Shown: piece by piece, positions 1 to 5,361 of the stretch
How the letters are laid out: the number at the start of each line of letters is the position of its first letter
How positions within the stretch are numbered: the stretch's first letter is position 1
Source: an uncultured Alphaproteobacteria bacterium
GTDB taxonomy: Bacteria; Pseudomonadota; Alphaproteobacteria; Caulobacterales; Parvularculaceae
Length of the DNA: 7,028 nucleotides
NCBI GenBank assembly: GCA_938003575.1
Contig: CALKYG010000381.1
Span: forward strand, 1 to 7,028
Reading direction: 5' to 3'
Notes under the pieces: model-generated
What the model was told of the DNA's origin: nothing
The model's input: only the letters and a program-made list of their open reading frames with translations
The model's database searches: none
Position numbers and translations under genes: made by a program

Positions 1-65
1 CGGTGAGCTACGAAATTCAGAATGATCGCGGCAAGAGCTCGGCGGCGAATCTGAAGGCGAACTAG
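1..65 (+). CDS. Cold-shock protein, CspA family (3' end only)
   Basis: Only the last 20 sense codons and the TAG stop (63-65) are inside the window. They read VSYEIQNDRGKSSAANLKAN, which matches the final strand of a CspA-type cold-shock domain: a V-x-Y/F-E segment, then a charged turn, then G-K-x-S/A-A-x-N-L. Family members are about 70-residue OB-fold proteins that bind single-stranded RNA and DNA and act in the cytoplasm as RNA chaperones. The RNP1 and RNP2 motifs would lie upstream, outside the window, so activity cannot be judged. A strong intrinsic terminator follows 27 bases after the stop, so this gene probably ends its transcript there. The family call is fairly safe. Which paralogue it is, and whether it is cold-induced, cannot be told. 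Confidence 0.8.
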   Translation, partial: VSYEIQNDRGKSSAANLKAN

Positions 66-70
66 GGCCT

Positions 71-83
71 CGGGACGATCCCG
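71..83 (+). other. Small stem-loop between the cold-shock gene and its terminator
   Basis: CGGGA (71-75) and TCCCG (79-83) form a perfect 5-bp stem with a 3-base loop. It begins 5 bases after the cold-shock stop codon and lies 8 bases before the terminator stem. It has no T-run of its own. It could help stabilise the 3' end of the mRNA, but a stem this short may occur by chance. Confidence 0.3.
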
Positions 84-91
84 TGAAATGA

Positions 92-120
92 ACGCCGGGC
101 CTTAGCGGCCCGGCGTTTTT
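92..120 (+). terminator. Intrinsic terminator of the cold-shock gene
   Basis: ACGCCGGGCC (92-101) and GGCCCGGCGT (107-116) form a perfect 10-bp GC-rich stem around the 5-base loop TTAGC. A run of five T (116-120) begins at the last base of the stem. The position, 27 bases after the cold-shock stop codon, and the orientation both fit a Rho-independent terminator for that gene. The next rightward start codon is only 25 bases further on. Confidence 0.9.
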
Positions 121-144
121 CATTCGCGCATGAAGGGCGAAACA

Positions 145-378
145 ATGGCAGACAGATCATCACCCGCGACAAAAAAGGCGGCGCGCGCGACCGCCGAAAC
201 CGCCGCAATGAACGAGGTGCGGCGCGCCGCGGAAAAGCAGCGCGAAAAGACGGAAAAGCTCAAGCAATTGCGGCTCGAGCGCGACGCCGCGCTGCCGCCG
301 AAGAAAAAGCCGGCCCCTCGCAAGGCGCCGGGTTCCGATCTCAATCTCGCTGAAACGCAAAAGATTGCGAAGAAATAG
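145..378 (+). CDS. Small basic hypothetical protein, likely coiled coil
   Basis: This gene encodes a 77-residue protein that I do not recognise. It carries 13 Lys and 8 Arg against 7 Glu and 3 Asp, a net charge of about +11. Residues 1-20 are rich in Ala, Thr and Lys. Residues 22-50 are a charged helical stretch with spacing that suits a coiled coil. Residues 51-62 are a Pro/Lys-rich linker, followed by a short polar tail ending in Lys-Lys. There is no signal peptide, membrane helix or cysteine. I chose the ATG at 145 because AGGGCGA lies just upstream at normal spacing. The in-frame ATG at 130 has no Shine-Dalgarno sequence and sits 10 bases after the terminator T-run. The strong charge suggests nucleic-acid or ribosome contact, but that is only inference. 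The coding frame is supported by the ribosome site and the lack of any better frame. Confidence 0.65.
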   Translation: MADRSSPATKKAARATAETAAMNEVRRAAEKQREKTEKLKQLRLERDAALPPKKKPAPRKAPGSDLNLAETQKIAKK

Positions 379-548
379 CGCTGGCTTGAAAAACGCGTTG
401 ACGCGCCGTTTCGGTTGACGCCGCGCCGCGAAACAAAAACATGATCAATGCTTCATTGTCGGTCGCTTGAACAGCGCTTCAGAGATGATTGAGAATCGCG
501 CCCAAAGCGACCCGCGTCGGCATGAAGAGCGAGGCGTCGCCCGCGCTC

Positions 549-2552
549 TCAAATATCCAGCTCGTCTCTCACAAAGCTCGCATTTTCCTGGATGAACTGG
601 AAGCGGGCTTCGGCCTTCTTGCCCATCAGGCGGTCGACGAGGTCTGAGGCTTCGTCCTGCTTGTCGTCGGCGATGACGACGCGGGCGAGCGCGCGGCTGC
701 GCGGGTCCATCGTCGTTTCTTTCAATTGCGCCGGCATCATTTCGCCAAGGCCCTTGAAGCGGCCGACATCGACTTTCTGATTGGACTTGAATTCTGATTT
801 GATGATCGCGTCTTTCGCGGCGTCATCCATCGCGTAAACCGTCTTGCCGCCGGCGGTCAGGCGATAGAGCGGCGGCTGCGCGAGATAGAGGCGTCCGGCG
901 TCGATCATCCCCTTCATTTCCTGATAGAAGAAGGTGATGAGGAGCGACGCGATATGCGCGCCGTCGACATCGGCGTCGGTCATGATGATGACCTTTTCAT
1001 AGCGCATTTCGTCGAGGTCGAATTTGGGCCCGAGGCCGACGCCGAGCGCCTGCGCGATATCCTGAATTTCCTGGTTCTGGGCGATCTTGTCGCGACCCGC
1101 GCTCGCGACGTTGAGGATCTTGCCGCGCAGGGGAAGGATCGCCTGCGTCGCGCGGTTGCGCGCCTGTTTCGCAGAGCCGCCCGCTGAGTCCCCTTCGACG
1201 AGGAAAATCTCCGTCCCCTCACGATCCTTTTGGGAGCAATCAGCGAGCTTGCCGGGAAGGCGGAGTTTGCGCGTCGCCGCCGCGCGGCTGACTTCTTTCT
1301 CGCGGCGCCGGCGCATGCGTTCGTCCGCGCGGTCGATGACCCAGGCGAGAAGATCGTTCGCCTGTTTCGGGTGCGAGGCGAGCCAGTGGTCGAACGCCGG
1401 GCGAATCGCGTTTTCAACGAGACGCTGCGCTTCTGCGGTTGCAAGCTTGTCCTTCGTCTGTCCCTGGAATTCCGGATTGCGGACGAACACGGACAAAAGC
1501 GCGCCGGCCGTCCCCATGATGTCTTCGGGCGTGACGTTCCCGGCCTTCTTGTTGCCGGCGAGATCGGCGTAAGCTTTCAACCCCTTCGACAAGGCGGCGC
1601 GCAGGCCCGCTTCATGCGTGCCGCCTTCGCCCGTCGGGATCGTGTTGCAATAGGAATTGATGAAGCCGTCTGCTTCACCAAACCCCGCCGCGCCCCAGCA
1701 GACGGCCCACTCGACATTGCCGTGGCCGTTATCTTCCTTGCGCTCGACGCGGCCCGAAAACATTTCGTCCGTCACCGTCGGCTTGCCGTTGATGAGGGAG
1801 GAGAGATAATCCGAAAGCCCCGCCTCGAAATGAAAGACGGCCTCGGCCGGCGTTTCATCCTTGATGAGCGAGGCCGCGCAGCGCCAGCGGATTTCAACGC
1901 CGCCGAAGAGATACGCCTTTGAGCGCGCCATCTTGTAAAGCCGCGCCGGTTTGAACGCGGCCCTGGCGCCGAAGATCTCCGGATCAGGATGAAACCGCAC
2001 CATTGTGCCGCGCTTGTTATGCGCCGGGCCCGCCTCGACAAGCTTCGATGTCGGATGGCCCTTGGAATAGGACTGCCGCCATGACTGGCGGTTGCGATAA
2101 ACCTCGACGACGAGGTCGTCGGAGAGGGCGTTGACGACAGAAACCCCGACGCCGTGCAGACCGCCCGACGTCACATAGGCCTTTCCTTCGAATTTGCCGC
2201 CCGAATGCAGCGTCGTCATGATCACTTCGAGCGCGGACTTGTTCTTGAACTTCGGGTGCGGATCAATCGGGATGCCGCGGCCGTTGTCGGTGACGGAAAG
2301 AAAACCGTCCTCGAAAAGCTCGACCTCGATGCGGCTCGCATGGCCCGCGACCGCTTCGTCCATGGCGTTGTCGAGCACTTCGGCGAAGAGATGGTGCAGC
2401 GCCTTTTCGTCGGTGCCGCCGATATACATGCCGGGGCGCTTGCGGACGGGCTCAAGCCCTTCGAGCACCTCGATATCCTTGGCGGTGTAATCGCCTCCAG
2501 AATTGGAAAAGAGGTCGTCCTGCGCCGCTTTACGCCTACCTGCCGCCGCCAT
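549..2552 (-). CDS. parE: DNA topoisomerase IV subunit B (ParE)
   Basis: This is the ATPase subunit of topoisomerase IV. With ParC it decatenates daughter chromosomes and relaxes supercoils in the cytoplasm. The domains read in order in the 667-residue form. The GHKL ATPase has Asp65-Glu66 (catalytic Glu), Asp89 in TDNGRG and the glycine lid at 130-136. The transducer domain has the Gln365-Thr366-Lys367 loop. The TOPRIM domain has Glu453 in EGDSAGG and the metal-binding Asp526-x-Asp528-x-Asp530. RFKGLGEMMP lies at 598-607 and the tail ends in DELDI. SAKQARNR (rather than KQGRDR) and the lack of a GyrB insertion favour ParE over GyrB. The start is uncertain. ATG 2552 gives the usual short N-terminus, but its GGAG lies 14 bases away. 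An in-frame ATG at 2621 would add 23 residues unlike the family and also has no close ribosome site. All catalytic motifs are intact. parC is not nearby, so the two subunits are not encoded together here. Confidence 0.95.
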   Translation of the reverse strand: MAAAGRRKAAQDDLFSNSGGDYTAKDIEVLEGLEPVRKRPGMYIGGTDEKALHHLFAEVLDNAMDEAVAGHASRIEVELFEDGFLSVTDNGRGIPIDPHPKFKNKSALEVIMTTLHSGGKFEGKAYVTSGGLHGVGVSVVNALSDDLVVEVYRNRQSWRQSYSKGHPTSKLVEAGPAHNKRGTMVRFHPDPEIFGARAAFKPARLYKMARSKAYLFGGVEIRWRCAASLIKDETPAEAVFHFEAGLSDYLSSLINGKPTVTDEMFSGRVERKEDNGHGNVEWAVCWGAAGFGEADGFINSYCNTIPTGEGGTHEAGLRAALSKGLKAYADLAGNKKAGNVTPEDIMGTAGALLSVFVRNPEFQGQTKDKLATAEAQRLVENAIRPAFDHWLASHPKQANDLLAWVIDRADERMRRRREKEVSRAAATRKLRLPGKLADCSQKDREGTEIFLVEGDSAGGSAKQARNRATQAILPLRGKILNVASAGRDKIAQNQEIQDIAQALGVGLGPKFDLDEMRYEKVIIMTDADVDGAHIASLLITFFYQEMKGMIDAGRLYLAQPPLYRLTAGGKTVYAMDDAAKDAIIKSEFKSNQKVDVGRFKGLGEMMPAQLKETTMDPRSRALARVVIADDKQDEASDLVDRLMGKKAEARFQFIQENASFVRDELDI

Positions 2553-2585
2553 CGCCTGTTGCAGAACTCCGCTGCCGGGAGGCGT

Positions 2586-2615
2586 CAAATAGGCCGAATC
2601 CCGAGCCCGCGCCAA
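2586..2615 (-). promoter_or_regulatory. Weak candidate promoter for parE
   Basis: On the minus strand, TTGGCG (2615-2610) lies 18 bases before TATTTG (2591-2586). They match the -35 and -10 consensus at four and three of six positions. Transcription would begin about 25-30 bases before the ATG at 2552, so use of this promoter would rule out the longer start at 2621. The matches are poor and chance similarity is quite possible. Confidence 0.22.
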
Positions 2616-2661
2616 GCACATGGGGAAATGTCGCCTTCACCCATTGCCTGGTCCGCCGGTG

Positions 2662-2685
2662 AATGGTAACCGTCAGGATACCATT
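2662..2685. promoter_or_regulatory. Perfect inverted repeat, possible operator
   Basis: AATGGTA (2662-2668) and TACCATT (2679-2685) are exact reverse complements separated by 10 bases. The dyad ends 17 bases before the ATG of the membrane-protein gene at 2703, and it lies in the divergent region shared with parE. A weak rightward promoter candidate, TTGCCT (2644-2649) with TAACCG (2667-2672), would have its -10 inside the dyad, so a bound protein could block it. A 7-bp perfect repeat at some spacing could also occur by chance in a gap of this size. No regulator gene lies next to it. Confidence 0.35.
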
Positions 2686-2702
2686 TGGCGAGGGAGAGGG
2701 AT

Positions 2703-3140
2703 ATGACGACAGACGCGGGCGCAAAGACGCCCTGGCATTTGTGGGCGGTCGGCGCGCTCGGAATCCTGTGGAACGGTTTTGGCTGCTTTGACTATTTCAT
2801 GACGCAGACGAAAGGCGATGAATGGATGAGATCGGCCGGCATGACCGAGGCCCAGATCGCTTTCATGCATCAGGCGCCCGCATGGCTGACCGCGGTGTGG
2901 GCGATCGGGGTTTGGGGCGGCCTTCTCGGGGCGATCTTTCTTCTTCTCCGCAACAAGCTCGCGGTTCCTGTTTTTGTCGCATCGCTCGCTTCCTACGCGT
3001 TGAGCCTCGTCCACAATCTCGTGATCTCGCCGATGCCGGGCGCTGGCGAGCACATGATCATGTTTCTCGTGATCCTTGCGGGCTGCGTTTTCTTCGTCTG
3101 GTACTCGATGCGCGCAGCAAAACAGGGATTGTTGCGCTAA
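2703..3140 (+). CDS. Small four-helix integral membrane protein, function unknown
   Basis: This gene encodes 145 residues with four clear hydrophobic segments at about 11-30, 61-82, 86-108 and 118-136, so it should sit in the inner membrane. After a short polar N-terminus comes TM1, which contains the motif WNGFGCFDYFM. A polar stretch of about 27 residues (34-60, with MTEAQ) leads to TM2. A basic turn (RNK, 83-85) precedes TM3, and the C-terminus is short and basic. I recall similar small membrane proteins annotated only as hypothetical in alphaproteobacteria, and no catalytic motif is visible. I chose ATG 2703 because the purine-rich AGGGAGAGGG (2691-2700) lies directly before it. The in-frame TTG at 2685 would place that ribosome site inside the coding region. 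The gene diverges from parE. Its stop codon overlaps the stop of the opposing crotonase gene. Confidence 0.85.
   Translation: MTTDAGAKTPWHLWAVGALGILWNGFGCFDYFMTQTKGDEWMRSAGMTEAQIAFMHQAPAWLTAVWAIGVWGGLLGAIFLLLRNKLAVPVFVASLASYALSLVHNLVISPMPGAGEHMIMFLVILAGCVFFVWYSMRAAKQGLLR
3112..3137 (+). other. Stem-loop at the convergent gene junction
   Basis: GCGCAGCAA (3112-3120) pairs with TTGTTGCGC (3129-3137) across an 8-base loop. On the rightward RNA all nine positions pair if one G-U pair is allowed. On the leftward RNA that pair becomes a C-A mismatch. The stem ends exactly before the TAA of the membrane-protein gene. No T-run follows on either strand, so this is not a standard intrinsic terminator. 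It may help end transcription or protect the 3' end. Confidence 0.3.
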
Positions 3141-3925
3141 AGCGGCCTGCCGCCGCGCCCTTCGCCTTTTGCAAAGCGCTGGGCGCCGGCGAGCGTCTCG
3201 CCCGATTGCAAGGTTTTGAGGCCGAGTTTGAATTCGGCCTCAAGCGCGGCGCGTTCCGTCAGCGACCATTGCGAAATCGCCGAGGCGCGGTCGTTCCGCA
3301 TGCAGGTCTGCGGGTGTTTGGCGATGTCGCGTGCGAGGGCTTTCGCCTCGGTGAGCGCTTTGCCGGGTTCGGCGATGCGGTTGGCGAGGCCCCAGCCAAA
3401 GGCCTCCTCCGCGTTGACGCTGCGGCCGGTCAGGATCATGTCCATCGCGCGCGCCCCGCCGATAAGGCGCGGCAGACGCACCGTGCCGCCGTCGATCAGC
3501 GGCACGCCGAAGCGCCGGCAATAAACGCCGAATGTCGCATTCCGCGCGGCGACGCGCAGGTCGCACCATAGCGCCAGTTCAAGCCCGCCGGCGACGGCGT
3601 TTCCTTCAATGGCGGCGATGACCGGTTTCGACAGGACCATGCGCGTCGGCCCCATTGGGCCGTTGCGGCGAAAATTCTCCGCGCCGCCATCAAGGCGGTT
3701 GCCGCCGCCTTCTGCAATCGCCTTCAGATCGGCGCCGGCGCAAAAATCGCCGCCATTGCCGGTGAGAATGGCGACCGACACGTCCTCGTCTTTATCGAAC
3801 GCCTCAAACGCCGCGACCAGCGCGTCGGCGCAGTCGCGATCAACCGCGTTGCGCCGTTCCGGACGGTTGATTGTGACGACGAAAACCGGGCCGTCGATTT
3901 CCGTGAGGATAGGAAGCGTGTCCAT
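3137..3925 (-). CDS. Enoyl-CoA hydratase/isomerase (crotonase) family protein
   Basis: This gene encodes 262 residues, the normal crotonase length of about 255-265. Crotonases act on acyl-CoA thioesters in the cytoplasm and hold the thioester oxygen in an oxyanion hole. The first oxyanion segment is FCAGADL at 61-67. The second is AGGLELALWCD at 112-122, with Glu116 in the place of rat hydratase Glu144. The second catalytic glutamate (rat Glu164) aligns with Cys136 in GVYCRRFGVPLIDGG (133-147), and Asp145 lies close by in sequence. The CRRxGVPLIDGGTVRLPRLIG segment is familiar to me from a crotonase subgroup whose reaction is usually not known, so true hydratase activity is doubtful. I chose ATG 3925 because the family N-terminus starts there. 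An ATG at 4051 would add 42 unrelated residues and overlap the divergent peptidase gene. The ribosome site at 3925 is weak. Confidence 0.9.
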   Translation of the reverse strand: MDTLPILTEIDGPVFVVTINRPERRNAVDRDCADALVAAFEAFDKDEDVSVAILTGNGGDFCAGADLKAIAEGGGNRLDGGAENFRRNGPMGPTRMVLSKPVIAAIEGNAVAGGLELALWCDLRVAARNATFGVYCRRFGVPLIDGGTVRLPRLIGGARAMDMILTGRSVNAEEAFGWGLANRIAEPGKALTEAKALARDIAKHPQTCMRNDRASAISQWSLTERAALEAEFKLGLKTLQSGETLAGAQRFAKGEGRGGRPL

Positions 3926-3949
3926 CACGCGATGCTGCGCTTTCGCATA

Positions 3950-3979
3950 TTGCGCATCAAGATTTATCGACAGTAGGAT
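3950..3979 (+). promoter_or_regulatory. Weak candidate promoter for the P1 peptidase gene
   Basis: TTGCGC (3950-3955) and TAGGAT (3974-3979) are separated by 18 bases in the 80-base gap between two divergent genes. The -10 box matches four of six consensus positions and the -35 box matches three. Transcription would start about 20 bases before the ATG at 4006. The gap must also hold the leftward crotonase promoter, for which I see no good match. Confidence 0.25.
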
Positions 3980-4005
3980 CGGCGGGACCGATTGGAGGCA
4001 GGGGC

Positions 4006-5172
4006 ATGGCATTTCGCACCATTCTGGCGGCGCTCGCTTTTGTGCTCGCAACGCCGGCGATCGCTGAGCCGCCTGTCCGGGCGCGCGATCTCGGCGTGCC
4101 CTTCGATGGAACGCCGGGGCCGTTAAATGCGATCACCGACGTCAAGGGCGTCGAGGTCGGCCACAAGACAATCATCAAGGGTTCAGGCAAGCTTGTTCGC
4201 GGCAAGGGACCGGTCAGAACCGGCGTTACGGCGATCCTGCCGCGCGGGCGCACTTACGACCCCGTATTCGCCGGCTGGCATTCGCTCAACGGGAACGGCG
4301 AAATGACCGGAACGACATGGATCACCGAGTCCGGGTTTCTCGAAGGACCGGTGATGATCACGAACACCCACTCGGTCGGCGTCGTGCATGACGCAGTCAT
4401 CGAATGGCAGGTGAAAAACAAGTTTTATGAGGCGCTGCCGGGCGAGCCCGATGTTTTCTGGTCGCTGCCGGTCGTCGCCGAAACATGGGACGGCGATCTC
4501 AACGACATCAATGGTTTTCACGTAACTAAAAAAGATGCGTTCGATGCGTTGAACGGCGCGAAGACCGGTCCGGTCGCGGAAGGAAATGTCGGCGGCGGAA
4601 CAGGGATGATCACGCATGAGTTCAAGGGCGGCATCGGCACAGCATCGCGCGTGCTCGACGAAGAACAGGGCGGGTATGTGATCGGCGCGCTCGTTCAGTC
4701 CAATTACGGCATTCGGAAAACATTGCGCATTGCGGGCGTTCCGATCGGTGAAGAGATACCCGACCTGCTTCCCGGCGCGCCGCAAGATGATGAGCATGGA
4801 TCGATCATCGTCGTCATCGCGACAGACGCGCCGCTTCTGCCTCATCAGCTTCGCCGAATCGCGCAACGCGCTTCGCTCGGCCTCGGCCGGATGGGTTCGT
4901 ATGCGTCGAATGGATCGGGCGACATTTTCATCGCCTTTTCGACGGCGAATTCAAAGGCGGCCTATCGGCTTGAAAACCAGAATGTCGAATTCGTCCCGAA
5001 CGATGCGATGGGGCCGCTTTTCCTTGCGACGGTCGAAGCCGTCGAGGAAGCGATCGTCAATGCGCTGATCGCGGCGGAGACGATGACGGGGATCAACGGC
5101 TACACGGTGCACGAATTGCCTCATGACCGATTGCAGGCGGCGCTCAGAAAATATGGGCGGCTCAAGGAATAA
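4006..5172 (+). CDS. Exported P1-family (S58) self-cleaving aminopeptidase, DmpA/BapA-like
   Basis: This gene encodes 388 residues. Residues 1-20 are a signal peptide with a hydrophobic core and an Ala-Ile-Ala cleavage site before Glu21, so the protein should be exported, probably to the periplasm. The rest matches the P1/S58 family, whose studied members (DmpA, BapA) release N-terminal amino acids, in some cases D-Ala or beta-amino acids. These N-terminal nucleophile hydrolases cut themselves before a serine. The cut here should fall at Gly265-Ser266 in HGSIIVV, giving a chain of about 245 residues and one of 123. Ser304 and Asp306 in NGSGDIF keep the 38-residue spacing that I recall between Ser250 and Ser288 of BapA, where the third residue is Glu290. 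QSNYG (231-235) carries the conserved Asn233. GGAGG at 3994-3998, 7 bases before the ATG, settles the start. The physiological substrate cannot be told. It diverges from the crotonase gene. Confidence 0.92.
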   Translation: MAFRTILAALAFVLATPAIAEPPVRARDLGVPFDGTPGPLNAITDVKGVEVGHKTIIKGSGKLVRGKGPVRTGVTAILPRGRTYDPVFAGWHSLNGNGEMTGTTWITESGFLEGPVMITNTHSVGVVHDAVIEWQVKNKFYEALPGEPDVFWSLPVVAETWDGDLNDINGFHVTKKDAFDALNGAKTGPVAEGNVGGGTGMITHEFKGGIGTASRVLDEEQGGYVIGALVQSNYGIRKTLRIAGVPIGEEIPDLLPGAPQDDEHGSIIVVIATDAPLLPHQLRRIAQRASLGLGRMGSYASNGSGDIFIAFSTANSKAAYRLENQNVEFVPNDAMGPLFLATVEAVEEAIVNALIAAETMTGINGYTVHELPHDRLQAALRKYGRLKE

Positions 5173-5186
5173 GGCGGACAGGCTGC

Positions 5187-5219
5187 AAAAAGAGGCCGCC
5201 CGGTTGAAGGGGCGGCCTC
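5187..5219 (-). terminator. Intrinsic terminator facing leftward
   Basis: GAGGCCGCCC (5192-5201) and GGGCGGCCTC (5210-5219) form a perfect 10-bp stem with an 8-base loop. Five A (5187-5191) abut the left side of the stem. In leftward RNA this reads as a GC-rich hairpin followed at once by five U, the usual intrinsic terminator form. In rightward RNA no U-run follows, so it would be at most a weak terminator or a 3'-end stabiliser for the peptidase mRNA, whose stop codon ends 19 bases before the stem. The nearest visible leftward gene is the YaiI/YqxD gene more than 1.4 kb to the right. Confidence 0.65.
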
Positions 5220-5233
5220 GCGCAGGAGGTCCG

Positions 5234-5314
5234 GTGCAAGGACAATTCAGAATTCGCAGACATCCACGCAAGCGGCGTGCCAGCACCGGGACGGGCTGTC
5301 TCGAATCAGGGTGA
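5234..5314 (+). CDS. Possible 26-codon leader ORF before the flavin oxidoreductase
   Basis: A near-perfect ribosome site, AGGAGG (5224-5229), lies 4 bases before a GTG that opens a 26-codon frame ending in TGA at 5312-5314. The peptide would be very basic, with nine Arg or Lys, and has no recognised family. Its TGA overlaps a GTG (5311-5313) in the frame of the downstream oxidoreductase, forming GTGA, a common coupling arrangement. The spacing is short and the frame is short enough to be chance. The main argument is that no other start codon explains this AGGAGG. Confidence 0.25.
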   Translation: MQGQFRIRRHPRKRRASTGTGCLESG

Positions 5315-5361
5315 AACTGCCGGACGTCGTTTACCTTGAACACGTTGAGGTTTGCCGTTCC

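Noticed and set aside
446..458. CAATG-CTT-CATTG small hairpin between the small basic gene and parE
   Set aside because: A 5-bp AT-containing stem without a T-run is too weak to call a terminator for either neighbour. I see no other structure in 379-548.
1230..1922. 230-codon open frame on the plus strand inside parE
   Set aside because: It is antisense to the intact, motif-complete parE gene. Its translation is rich in Arg and Ala with no recognisable motif, as expected from an opposite-strand frame in GC-rich DNA.
549..2552. GyrB instead of ParE
   Set aside because: SAKQARNR, the tail sequence and the length without a GyrB insertion all fit ParE better.
2553..2621. Upstream ATG for parE at 2621
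   Set aside because: It cannot be excluded, but the extra 23 residues are not typical of ParE, the ATG lacks a close ribosome site, and a promoter candidate falls inside the extension.
3926..4051. Upstream start for the crotonase at 4051
   Set aside because: It would add 42 residues unlike the family and overlap the first 46 bases of the divergent peptidase gene, which has a strong GGAGG ribosome site.
4183..4866. 227-codon minus-strand frame inside the peptidase gene
   Set aside because: The plus-strand frame has a signal peptide and the complete P1-family motifs, so the antisense frame is a by-product of codon use.
5265..5279. CACGC/GCGTG stem-loop inside the possible leader ORF
   Set aside because: A 5-bp stem in GC-rich sequence is expected by chance, and I see no alternative pairing that would make an attenuator.
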